This document shows, piece by piece, positions 7,895 through 14,430 of a stretch of 20,708 bases of DNA. How positions within the stretch are numbered: position 1 is the first letter of the stretch; every line of letters starts with the position of its first letter. The translations under genes and the position numbers were made by a program. The notes beneath the pieces were generated by a model that saw only the letters and a list, made by a program, of their open reading frames with translations, did not search any database and was not told where the DNA came from. Location: the IMG/VR virus record IMGVR_UViG_3300046001_007659, positions 1 through 20,708 of that record. The stretch is one strand, 5' to 3'. Origin of the DNA: a virus.

Positions 7895-7927
7895 TAAATA
7901 TAACATTGGCTCCCTGAGGAGCCAAAC
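7895..7927 (-). promoter_or_regulatory. Early-type promoter with a GGCTCC/GGAGCC dyad
   Basis: GTTTG, 20 bp, TATATTTA on the minus strand, 3 nt before the ATG of the 100-aa gene. The spacer contains a perfect 6-bp inverted repeat GGCTCC-(4)-GGAGCC (7908-7923). It overlaps the 3' end of the preceding 247-aa coding sequence, which stops at 7935. Confidence 0.75.
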
Positions 7928-7934
7928 TATATTT

Positions 7935-8678
7935 TTACCAAGCACGACAAGACCAATATCTTGCTTTAGTACGTGGTCCTGGATTATCACAATTCATACG
8001 CGCTCTAAAAGCTTTACGTCTTTTTGGGTTATTCTTTTTAATAACCATTCTTTTACCTTTAGCTGATGTGCCACCAAATCCAAAGTTAACTTTAACTACT
8101 TTACCTTTAGGATTTTTAACATACACTTTAAATTTCTTAACATCACCTTGCATTGGTTTGCCTAATTGAACTTTACGTCCTTGATACTCAGCTTCATTTA
8201 TTTGATTTTCATTTAATCGAGAAGAATATTCTTTCATAAACTCAATAAATTCTTTTATATCTTGTTTACTTTCCACATCATATTCATCTGCTTCAGTTAA
8301 TATATTTTTGTAGAATTCATCATTTAACCATTCACTTCCATTCTGTTTTATAGATCGTTGAAAATAAGGTAATTGTTCTAAACTTGAAACTCCATTTGGA
8401 GCCTCAGCATCATAAAATTTATTATTAAGTTTAACCCAAGAATGTCCATTAGAATCATTTGGTAAGTCATAAGACCATTGATGTTGTCCACCAAATTTCT
8501 TTACAAATAAACTGGCCCACATATCACAATAGCCATCATTAATTTCCTTAGGAGTCAATGAAGTATAATCTTCACGATATTCATTGTTAATTTTATCTAT
8601 TAATTCAGAGTTAAATTCTGAATCAATATTAACTATACTTTTATCTACTTCTAATAATATATCTATTAACTGTATCAT
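7935..8678 (-). CDS. Candidate internal-head protein: capsid-targeting N-terminus, papain-like domain, basic phage domain (247 aa)
   Basis: Three parts. Residues 1-10, MIQLIDILLE, match the operon's shared N-terminus and end in a T4 prohead-protease type site (L-L-E). Residues 45-105 look like a small papain/transglutaminase-like domain: Cys51 in NDGYCDMWASLF, His79 in NGHSWVKLNN, Asp90 in KFYDAEAPNG. A linker with two further (L/I)-x-E sites (LNE 155-157, INE near 160-162) leads to a basic domain, starting GRKVQLGKPMQGDVKKFKVY and ending NPGPRTKARYWSCRAW, which I recognise as a module that occurs alone in other T4-like phages directly after a short targeting peptide. The protein may be packaged and cut in two. 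Last gene of the six-gene cassette, 3 nt after the previous stop. Confidence 0.8.
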   Translation of the reverse strand: MIQLIDILLEVDKSIVNIDSEFNSELIDKINNEYREDYTSLTPKEINDGYCDMWASLFVKKFGGQHQWSYDLPNDSNGHSWVKLNNKFYDAEAPNGVSSLEQLPYFQRSIKQNGSEWLNDEFYKNILTEADEYDVESKQDIKEFIEFMKEYSSRLNENQINEAEYQGRKVQLGKPMQGDVKKFKVYVKNPKGKVVKVNFGFGGTSAKGKRMVIKKNNPKRRKAFRARMNCDNPGPRTKARYWSCRAW

Positions 8679-8681
8679 ACT

Positions 8682-9215
8682 TTATTTTTTGAATTTTACT
8701 TTTGCTTTTTTAGTATTAGGTACAAATTGTTTATTTGATGCTGCTTTTTTTCTTGATGTTGCAGCACGCTCAGCTTTAGTTAAACTATTTGCTTTAGCAC
8801 GAGGTAAACAACGAGTTGTTTTCTTACCTTTTTTCATTGTACCACACTCACCTGTTATATTACCTGCTGTATCAATACGAACCCAATCTTCTTTTTTAAA
8901 CCAATCACGAAGTGATTCACTTAATTCATGTTCTTGAAGTGATGTGTATGTATCACTATTATCATGTCCACATTTATGACAAATAAAAGGATCTTTACCA
9001 CCATCTTCTAAACTCCAACTCCATCCACAATTAGTACATATTATATCTTCATCATTTCCTTCCATTAATCCTTTACATACTTTAACAGCACGCCCAGAAA
9101 GATAAGCAGATGGTTTTTCACCTGCTGCTCTACGACGATCATAATAAGCTCTACCTTTTTTACAAAGTTTCTTTTCAGCTAATAGATCTAATAATATTTC
9201 AGTTAATTTAAACAT
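8682..9215 (-). CDS. Candidate internal-head protein: targeting N-terminus, zinc ribbon, lysine-rich tail (177 aa)
   Basis: Start chosen at 9215 (MFKLTEILLDLLAE) and not 24 nt upstream, since the longer form overlaps the preceding gene and hides the shared N-terminus. The (L)-x-E site is L-A-E at 12-14. Residues 17-49 form a basic module, AYYDRRRAAGEKPSAYLSGR, that I recognise from other phage proteins. Residues 60-82 form a zinc ribbon with Cys60, Cys63, Cys79 and Cys82 (CTNCGW then CHKCGH). Then comes LSE at 98-100 and a second recognisable phage module, SLRDWFKKEDWVRIDTAGNI, CLPRAKANSLTKAERAA, ending in a Lys-rich tail. DNA binding in the capsid is plausible. Several modules joined by potential protease sites make it polyprotein-like. 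Confidence 0.8.
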   Translation of the reverse strand: MFKLTEILLDLLAEKKLCKKGRAYYDRRRAAGEKPSAYLSGRAVKVCKGLMEGNDEDIICTNCGWSWSLEDGGKDPFICHKCGHDNSDTYTSLQEHELSESLRDWFKKEDWVRIDTAGNITGECGTMKKGKKTTRCLPRAKANSLTKAERAATSRKKAASNKQFVPNTKKAKVKFKK

Positions 9216-9220
9216 ATTAT

Positions 9221-9463
9221 TTATTTTATAGGTTCCCACCAGTTAGTACAATACTCATCAGCTGCGTAAGGAATTTTATCAGTTCCAGCCCAATCTATAT
9301 AATAAGTACTTAAACAAATCTGTTTTTCTTTATTCCACCATTTACAATTAGCACAACAAGAACCACCTTTAGGTACTTTTAAACCTGCTTTATGAGTGGG
9401 AGGTAAAATCATTTCACCTGGGCCACCATAATCTTCTGTTAATATATTTTGTAATTTTATCAT
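9221..9463 (-). CDS. Candidate internal-head protein with a HiPIP-like cysteine cluster (80 aa)
   Basis: Starts MIKLQNILTEDYGGPGE, with L-T-E at 8-10 as candidate prohead-protease site. The rest is a compact Cys-rich domain: GGSCCANCKWWNKEKQIC, then IPYAADEYCTNWWEP. The spacing CxxC ... C ... C with aromatic residues and the C-terminal YCTNWW resembles the small high-potential iron-sulfur-like proteins encoded by T4-like and other environmental phages; a bound metal or Fe-S cluster is likely but the identity is unproven. The start overlaps the stop of the 261-aa gene by 4 bp. If the cleavage is real, the mature product would be a 70-residue metalloprotein delivered in the head. Confidence 0.82.
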   Translation of the reverse strand: MIKLQNILTEDYGGPGEMILPPTHKAGLKVPKGGSCCANCKWWNKEKQICLSTYYIDWAGTDKIPYAADEYCTNWWEPIK

Positions 9464-10245
9464 ATAAGTTTCTTTTGAAGTTTTTTTATAGCGATTTGTA
9501 AACTTTTAACATAATCTTGTTTTTGTTTGATATTTCTATCTTTCCAACTAGGAACTATAGAATTGTAACGATCAGTTTTTTCTCTATTATAAAGTGCTTC
9601 ATCATAATCGTAATTTTTATCTGCTCCTCTTTCGATCATTTCTTCCCAAGAAGGCCATACATAATAATCTGGTTTTGATGTTACTGATTTTAGAATTTCT
9701 TCATCACTCATTTCAGAGTTTGCTTCAATTTCTTTATTTGTTTTATCTATTCTTGTTTGAAAACTTTCAATTTCTTGATTTATTTTTTCTATTTTAGATA
9801 ATTGTTTAATCTTATCTTTATAAACATTAGTAATATCTGAATTACCTGTTTTTCCTAATCTAGTCTTAGTAATATAACGATAATGTAATTCTTGAATACT
9901 ATGACCTCCAGCTAATATAGCTTCTGTTTCAAATGGATATACAGTTCCATCTCTTTCAATTTCAGCATTTATTTGAATACTTCCTTTACGAGATCTTCTT
10001 GCATTCACTGAAATAAGTTTATCAGTTGGTTTAGTATATGATTCAATTGCTTTAACCATATCTATAATAAGTCTCCATCTAAATATTTCTCTTTCATATT
10101 CAGTAACAGGTTTTTGGAACTTCTTAATATACCATTCTTCTATTTCAGCTACCATATCTTCTATAGTAGGTTTTAATTCATCTAATATAGTATCAACTAT
10201 ATTTTTATTAAGCACTTCTTTTAAAAGTATTTTAAGTTTAATCAT
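9460..10245 (-). CDS. Candidate internal-head protein, coiled-coil, 261 aa
   Basis: N-terminus MIKLKILLKEVLNKNI, with L-K-E at 8-10, as in its neighbours. No enzymatic motif. The middle has an Arg/Lys segment (NARRSRKGSIQINAEIERDG) and the block AGGHSIQELHYRYITKT. Residues about 145-180 (IKQLSKIEKINQEIESFQTR) and the C-terminus (QIAIKKLQKKLI) are strong coiled-coil candidates. It is a highly charged, helical, rod-like protein, reasonable for a packaged or scaffold-associated protein but unassigned. Overlaps both neighbours by 4 bp. Confidence 0.75.
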   Translation of the reverse strand: MIKLKILLKEVLNKNIVDTILDELKPTIEDMVAEIEEWYIKKFQKPVTEYEREIFRWRLIIDMVKAIESYTKPTDKLISVNARRSRKGSIQINAEIERDGTVYPFETEAILAGGHSIQELHYRYITKTRLGKTGNSDITNVYKDKIKQLSKIEKINQEIESFQTRIDKTNKEIEANSEMSDEEILKSVTSKPDYYVWPSWEEMIERGADKNYDYDEALYNREKTDRYNSIVPSWKDRNIKQKQDYVKSLQIAIKKLQKKLI

Positions 10246-10658
10246 TTCATTTCAATTTTACCTATTGTCTCGGGATTAATGTATTTTGGAAGAAATTGTT
10301 TATATATTCTACTACGCTTTTCGTTTGTTCCTTTAATTATAATTTTATCTATTTCTTCATCATATTGATAATAGAAATCATTAATTATATCAGCCAGTGT
10401 TTGAAGAATATTTCTAGCATCTCCTTCTCCTGTCATTTGAAATGTATCTATTTTATTAAAATTTCCTGTATCTATTCCAAATGATACTTCAAATTCTCTA
10501 GCTTTTTCTTTTGAGCTGAATACAACTTTATATTTGTTTTTTTCAGTTTTGAAAGTATATTCTACATCAATTAAACTATTATCTTCGTCATCATATGTTG
10601 TATCATATTCTGAAAATGAGTAAGAAATTTCTTTTAATATGTCTAATAATTTTATCAT
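10242..10658 (-). CDS. Candidate internal-head protein, 138 aa
   Basis: N-terminus MIKLLDILKEISYSF, with L-K-E at 8-10. The remainder is an alpha/beta protein: beta-strand rich TFKTEKNKYKVVFSSKEKAR, then MTGEGDARNILQTLADIIND, then DKIIIKGTNEKRSRIYKQFL. This order (beta sheet with a pattern of EVSFGI, a helix with ILQTLADII, then IxxIxGTxEK...RxxIYxxF) resembles a family of small proteins found in many T4-like phages; I know no function. It starts one base after the stop of the 226-aa gene and overlaps the next gene by 4 bp. Confidence 0.78.
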   Translation of the reverse strand: MIKLLDILKEISYSFSEYDTTYDDEDNSLIDVEYTFKTEKNKYKVVFSSKEKAREFEVSFGIDTGNFNKIDTFQMTGEGDARNILQTLADIINDFYYQYDEEIDKIIIKGTNEKRSRIYKQFLPKYINPETIGKIEMK

Positions 10659-10659
10659 A

Positions 10660-11340
10660 TTATATTTTTACATTTAATTTCATTTCCTCAGCATACCATT
10701 TTAAAAATGGTGCTAATTCACTATAAGTATTAACTTCAAGTAAATCTGCTTTCTTTCCTGGTCTTGGTGCGTGGAATTGCTTATTTGCTTTTATTCTTGA
10801 TGATACTACCCAACCATATAAATTTCCAAAGTGTTTAAGATCTAATAAGTAATATTGATCACAATCTACTAACACTTCTCCTACAGGTTGTGTTGGCCAA
10901 GTATTTACATATGAATCTATTATTGGTTGAACAGATTCATTCTTTTTTATTGTTTGGCTTAAATTAGCATAAATATCACTTACTTTAGGGCTCCAAACTG
11001 TTTTATATGATGGTACTGGAATCATTATAAATTCAGGTCCAAAAAATCCTTTTTTAGAGTCTTTATAAGAAGCATATACTATATGATCCATCCCAAACTT
11101 ATTAGTTAGTTCTGTAAAAGCATCTTTAATTTTAGGTTCCTGATTTAAAGCTACTCCAATCTTTCCTTTAGTCCATTCTTCAGTATCTACAAGAATTAAT
11201 CCATAATTGTTTTCAACATTAAATCCTCTTATAAGAAATTCTTTATTACCTAATGATTTACATATATTAGCAGCCTTATCAAAATCATCATTTGTAATTT
11301 TATTAAGTGCTTCTTTTAGTATGCTTATTAATTTTATCAT
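10660..11340 (-). CDS. Candidate internal-head protein, 226 aa
   Basis: N-terminus MIKLISILKEALNKITND, with L-K-E at 8-10. First gene of the six-gene M-I-K-L cassette; 4 nt after the 63-aa gene stop. Beyond the N-terminus it looks globular and mixed alpha/beta, with Lys- and aromatic-rich blocks such as FGPEFIMIPVPSYKTVWSPK and VLVDCDQYYLLDLKHFGNLY. No known fold or catalytic signature recognised. The C-terminus ends LKWYAEEMKLNVKI. Possible roles include head-packaged effector or DNA-condensing protein; this is inference from the shared N-terminus only. Confidence 0.75.
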   Translation of the reverse strand: MIKLISILKEALNKITNDDFDKAANICKSLGNKEFLIRGFNVENNYGLILVDTEEWTKGKIGVALNQEPKIKDAFTELTNKFGMDHIVYASYKDSKKGFFGPEFIMIPVPSYKTVWSPKVSDIYANLSQTIKKNESVQPIIDSYVNTWPTQPVGEVLVDCDQYYLLDLKHFGNLYGWVVSSRIKANKQFHAPRPGKKADLLEVNTYSELAPFLKWYAEEMKLNVKI

Positions 11341-11344
11341 ATTT

Positions 11345-11536
11345 TTATTTTGATATTTGATGGTTTTTTAAGAACTCCTTTAAAGGTAAATTCATTTTAG
11401 CCGCCAAAAATTTAGCTGCTACTAGTCTAGATACAGCTTCAACTGTACCTATAATTTCACCAGTGTATGGTTCTTTATGACATAATGTATATTTTCTAGT
11501 AACACAAAAATCAAAATTTTTTATGATGTTCATCAT
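11345..11536 (-). CDS. Small basic phage protein, 63 aa
   Basis: Starts MMNIIKNFDFCVTRKYTLCH; the second Met (11533) is an equally good start. The C-terminal half, VSRLVAAKFLAAKMNLPLKE then FLKNHQISK, is an amphipathic basic helix followed by a short tail, a pattern seen in small phage proteins of unknown role. It lies between the endolysin gene (7 nt) and the first M-I-K-L gene (4 nt), so it is co-transcribed with both. It does not carry the M-I-K-L N-terminus. Confidence 0.65.
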   Translation of the reverse strand: MMNIIKNFDFCVTRKYTLCHKEPYTGEIIGTVEAVSRLVAAKFLAAKMNLPLKEFLKNHQISK

Positions 11537-11543
11537 ATTATAA

Positions 11544-12146
11544 TTACGCTACTAATAACGCATGAAATTCTTTAAAATGTTTAATACGATCAGGTAAACC
11601 AATAGTACCACCGTTAACTCGTTTAGTTATAGCGGTTACATCAGCATCTGTAGCGCCTTTATCAGCTAATGCATTTAAGCCGTTTTTAGAGAAAAACCAA
11701 GCAGCAGACAATAAAGGATATTTAGTTGCTACTAATTCCGGTGTTTCAAGTAAATTTTCAGTTACTGACTTATCAAATTCAGTGTAATTAGCTTTACCAG
11801 TTAATTGAATATAACCACGACCACGGAATTTATATCCTTCACCTGATGTTTCAGGACCATTACCCATACGAGATGCATAAACTAAATTAGCAATTTTCTC
11901 AGGTTTACGTTCATATAAAGCAGCTTTCTCATCTGTAGGAAAGTACTTACCAAATATACCACGTAAGCCTTTAGCTCCATAGTTTAAATTTTCATTAACT
12001 GCTTTAAAGCCTCCACTTTCATGACCACATTGGGCTAAAAAATGAGCTAAACGTAAAGGAGTGTTGATGTTGAACTTTGCCATAACATCAGGAATTTGAG
12101 CTATAACAGCGTCAGGGATGTGTGTTTTTAATTTATCTAAATTCAT
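11544..12146 (-). CDS. GH19 chitinase-like endolysin, 200 aa
   Basis: Glycoside hydrolase family 19 domain covering the whole protein. Key parts: LAHFLAQCGHESGGFKAVNE at about 33-52 with catalytic Glu43 in HES, ENLNYGAKGLRGIFGKYFP at 52-70, YASRMGNG at 90-97 and GEGYKFRGRGYIQLTGKANY at 102-121. In phages this family cleaves the glycan strand of peptidoglycan. There is no signal peptide or membrane anchor, so release needs a holin or another route, and none is obvious nearby. It is the first gene of the unit that continues into the 63-aa gene and the M-I-K-L cassette. The leader has an ATATTTAT box at 12161-12168 but no TTTG element. Co-expression with candidate virion proteins means a virion-associated role is also possible. 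Confidence 0.92.
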   Translation of the reverse strand: MNLDKLKTHIPDAVIAQIPDVMAKFNINTPLRLAHFLAQCGHESGGFKAVNENLNYGAKGLRGIFGKYFPTDEKAALYERKPEKIANLVYASRMGNGPETSGEGYKFRGRGYIQLTGKANYTEFDKSVTENLLETPELVATKYPLLSAAWFFSKNGLNALADKGATDADVTAITKRVNGGTIGLPDRIKHFKEFHALLVA

Positions 12147-12160
12147 AAATTGATTTTGTT

Positions 12161-12168
12161 ATAAATAT
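12161..12168 (-). promoter_or_regulatory. Candidate late promoter -10 box before the endolysin
   Basis: ATATTTAT on the minus strand, 14 nt before the start, with no TTTG at the early-promoter distance. Further upstream the non-coding stretch 12169-12284 holds two TATATTTG sequences (12233-12240, 12266-12273) and a small stem ATGTAG/CTACAT (12194-12199 with 12206-12211). Confidence 0.3.
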
Positions 12169-12284
12169 TAGAAAAACAGGAAAAATTCATTTAATGTAGC
12201 TACTCCTACATACATCCCTTAATACAGATATACAAATATATTTAAATAAGTGTATTTAATTATTACAAATATACTCCCCTAGTA

Positions 12285-12506
12285 TTAAGAGAGACTGCGA
12301 TTTACTTTAGGGACTATCTCGATATGGGGCAGTATCTTGATCAAACTATGTAGGTGTTTAACTGCCTGTTTCTCCGTTGAAAACCCATTGATTTCATTTA
12401 GGTGTGTTACAGAATCCGGACCATAGAACACAGAGTATTCTTTGTTACTAAACTTCATTACAGAAGCATACATTTTGTCATTTTCAAATTCTACTATTAC
12501 TTCCAT
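12285..12506 (-). CDS. Hypothetical protein, 73 aa
   Basis: Small alpha/beta protein beginning with two likely strands (MEVIVEFENDKMYASVMKF, then YSVFYGPDSV) followed by a helix EKQAVKHLHSLIKILPHIEI. No family recognised. It overlaps the end of the 88-aa gene by 10 bp and is the last gene of a three-gene unit whose only promoter copy lies at 13444-13476. Confidence 0.65.
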   Translation of the reverse strand: MEVIVEFENDKMYASVMKFSNKEYSVFYGPDSVTHLNEINGFSTEKQAVKHLHSLIKILPHIEIVPKVNRSLS

Positions 12507-12763
12507 GATTCTAATTGTTTTCTAATTTTTTCTAATTCAATATTGTTAAGAGCAATAGCTGTCATCACACCTGATATTTCTGAGAATGGATAATCCTTAT
12601 ATAGGATTTCACACTCAGTTAAAGATGATACTGAATGTGTTATTAGTCTAGTTAGGATTTTTAGTGCTTGTGCCTCAGTTAACTTGGTTACAGGAGAGGC
12701 TTCTTTTTTAGTTTTGTCTTTAATACTAGACCATTTTACTTCTGTTTTTATTATATCGCTCAT
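12497..12763 (-). CDS. Hypothetical protein, 88 aa
   Basis: Lysine-rich N-terminal part (KTEVKWSSIKDKTKKEASPV) followed by helices, including LTEAQALKILTRLITHSVSS. No motif or signal. Overlaps the upstream 219-aa gene by 4 bp and the downstream 73-aa gene by 10 bp, so all three are coupled. Confidence 0.65.
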   Translation of the reverse strand: MSDIIKTEVKWSSIKDKTKKEASPVTKLTEAQALKILTRLITHSVSSLTECEILYKDYPFSEISGVMTAIALNNIELEKIRKQLESWK

Positions 12764-13419
12764 CTTGTTTTTATTTTTAAAAATTGTTCAAACCAATCTT
12801 TTGCTCTCAATGTACAACCACCCATAACATCATCTGCATATGCATCCATAATTTCATACATTCTTTCTCCTTGCCATTTAGACATTTCAACCATAGCATT
12901 GATAACATTACCCTTTAAATAAGTTTCTAACCCACTAGGATGTAGTTTTACTCCTTCTTTAGATAGTATTTTATTAGCTACTTCTTCAAGTGTTTCTTCT
13001 TTAGGTTCTAATGGTTTAAAATCTTCTATAGTTCCTCCATTTTTAAAGTGTCGAACAAAATGTGCTTTACCTTCAATAGATGTTTTTAACCCTTCTTTTA
13101 TTTTTGAATAGTCTCTTTTAGGTTCTTGTTGTGGAATGATTATTTTATATTTTTCAAAGATCCAATTACATTCAATTTCTGTTTCTAAGCCTTCTAAACC
13201 TGCTTCTACTACTTCATATTTCTTATATCCGGCTTTAAATGCTTCATACATTAATTGTAATACTTCTTCCTTACTAAATGTTACTTCATCTGGAATAAAA
13301 GTCATTGGTGTTTTTCTCATTTGTAACAATGCTTCTTTAACTGCTTCTTCTTTTAATTGTGAATTTGTTCTTTTAGACAACCATTTAAATTTGTCTTGTA
13401 ATTCTTTTATTTTGTTCAT
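12760..13419 (-). CDS. Hypothetical phage protein, 219 aa
   Basis: Start set at 13419 (MNKIKELQDKFKWLSKRT), 24 nt from the TATATTTA box; the longer frame starts inside that box and would precede transcription. Predominantly helical and charged. Residues about 75-95 are rich in Tyr, Ala and Glu (LQLMYEAFKAGYKKYEVVEA) and the C-terminal part has WQGERMYEIMDAYADDVMGG and AKDWFEQF, an ending I have seen in other phage hypothetical proteins. No catalytic motif. It heads a three-gene unit with the 88- and 73-aa genes and has the AAATAAAAGTT leader. Confidence 0.7.
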   Translation of the reverse strand: MNKIKELQDKFKWLSKRTNSQLKEEAVKEALLQMRKTPMTFIPDEVTFSKEEVLQLMYEAFKAGYKKYEVVEAGLEGLETEIECNWIFEKYKIIIPQQEPKRDYSKIKEGLKTSIEGKAHFVRHFKNGGTIEDFKPLEPKEETLEEVANKILSKEGVKLHPSGLETYLKGNVINAMVEMSKWQGERMYEIMDAYADDVMGGCTLRAKDWFEQFLKIKTR

Positions 13420-13443
13420 AACTTTTATTTTCTTATTTATATC

Positions 13444-13476
13444 TAAATATAACATTTTCATCTTGGGGAGCCAAAT
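13444..13476 (-). promoter_or_regulatory. Early-type promoter for the 219-aa gene unit
   Basis: ATTTG, 20 bp, TATATTTA on the minus strand, 24 nt before the chosen start. Confidence 0.75.
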
Positions 13477-13833
13477 ATATTATATACTTATATATCCGTT
13501 CGATGTGAAAAATTTTTGTATCTCATAGATTTTAGATCTGCGGGGTGTTTATGTAAAGGGATATTTTAGGATTTGGGGTGGTTATATTAGAGATGTTATA
13601 TAGGTATATACAATCGGCGCGGTAAGGGTGTTGTTGCTCTGTAAATACATACAAGCTTACCGTACACACCACGTACGCATATATGGATAACAACGCGCGT
13701 TATAGATCAGTATTATTTACATACCACGTACGTACGCCGTACACACCAATAGAGTAGAGATAGAGGATGCAGGCAGAGATATTACTCCCGTGCCTGCACC
13801 TCATATATATAAAAAATAAAAAATAATTCTAGT
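13477..13833. other. Gene-free segment with repeats and dyads (possible control region or origin)
   Basis: About 357 bases without a supported gene, less AT-rich than its surroundings. It contains CGTACACACC twice (13661-13670, 13738-13747) and ACCACGTACG twice (13668-13677, 13723-13732), a GGTAAG/CTTACC pair (13621-13626, 13656-13661), and a strong stem TGCAGGCA / TGCCTGCA (13768-13775, 13791-13798) with an inner GAG/CTC extension. A T-tract is not present after the stem on either strand, so it is not a standard terminator. Origin, recombination site or regulatory RNA are all possible; nothing in the sequence decides. Confidence 0.5.
13768..13798. repeat. 8-bp perfect inverted repeat
   Basis: TGCAGGCA and TGCCTGCA separated by 15 bases, with an additional internal GAG/CTC pairing and a 3-nt bulge. 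Located 36 bases beyond the stop of the 88-aa gene at 13834. Confidence 0.75.
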
Positions 13834-14100
13834 TTATTGCATCACGTCCGATGCCATTAATATCTTAATGAATTCATTAATTTTGTCTGTGTCACGTTGA
13901 ACTTCCTCGTTCGCCCAATTAACACAACAAGCGTCATGTCCTGACCTACTATAACTAATCATATCATCCATTTTCATGGTTTCTGGTTTTGATAACGTAA
14001 CGTAGTGACCCATGTCATCATCACTCATGTCATAACCTAATGCTTCAGCAAATGTATACACTGATTTGTTAATGTACTTTCTTTTTTCTGTCTTATTCAT
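13834..14100 (-). CDS. Hypothetical early protein, 88 aa
   Basis: Start set at 14100 (MNKTEKRKYINKSVYTFAEA), exactly 22 nt from the promoter box like several neighbours; the Met 18 nt upstream lies only 4 nt from the box. The N-terminus is basic and the middle acidic (GYDMSDDDMGHYVTL); SGHDACCVNWANEEV contains adjacent cysteines. Function unknown. Monocistronic with its own promoter. Confidence 0.65.
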   Translation of the reverse strand: MNKTEKRKYINKSVYTFAEALGYDMSDDDMGHYVTLSKPETMKMDDMISYSRSGHDACCVNWANEEVQRDTDKINEFIKILMASDVMQ

Positions 14101-14122
14101 ATTATTTATTTTTATCATGACG

Positions 14123-14155
14123 TAAATATAACATCCGAGTGTGGGTAAGCCAAAC
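14123..14155 (-). promoter_or_regulatory. Early-type promoter for the 88-aa gene
   Basis: GTTTG, 20 bp, TATATTTA on the minus strand, 22 nt before the chosen start. Confidence 0.8.
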
Positions 14156-14161
14156 CAATGG

Positions 14162-14425
14162 TTAGTGTTCTACTATTAGTATTTGTCCCTGTAATATCCC
14201 ATAACTGGATTTCTCAGTGAATACATAAGTGGTAGGTGCCGTTGTGTCTTGTTTTGTTAACACCCATAGGCTCGGTGATTCATTACCCTTCCATGTTACA
14301 TTCACTAAACGTGTTCCAGTAGCTAAATCGATGGTTTCAGTTCCACCCCAGTTACGGGCTCGTTGATTCGGTGTACAGCTGGCTAATAGTGCTACTGCTG
14401 ATATTGATATTATTAGTTTCTTCAT
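14162..14425 (-). CDS. Phage lipoprotein, 87 aa
   Basis: Signal sequence MKKLIISISAVALLASC with lipobox LASC (Cys17). The mature part starts TPNQRARNWGGTETIDLATG and continues LVNVTWKGNESPSLWVLTKQ, YVFTEKSSYGILQGQI. I recognise this order (N-x-x-A-R-x-W-G-G-T-x-T-I-x-L, then V-N-V-T-W, then F-x-E-K-S-x-x-G) as a lipoprotein family common in T4-like and other phages; its role is not established, with receptor blocking or superinfection exclusion the usual guesses. It begins 5 nt after the stop of the 78-aa gene and shares its promoter. A downstream promoter for the next gene lies immediately before its stop. Confidence 0.85.
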   Translation of the reverse strand: MKKLIISISAVALLASCTPNQRARNWGGTETIDLATGTRLVNVTWKGNESPSLWVLTKQDTTAPTTYVFTEKSSYGILQGQILIVEH

Positions 14426-14430
14426 GTTAT

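Noticed and set aside
7589-7990. Longer 133-aa version of the 100-aa gene.
   Set aside because: It would begin inside the 247-aa coding sequence and upstream of its own promoter.
12760-13461. Longer start of the 219-aa gene (MKMLYLDINKK).
   Set aside because: ATGTTATATTTA is the promoter box itself; the AAATAAAAGTT leader precedes the ATG at 13419.
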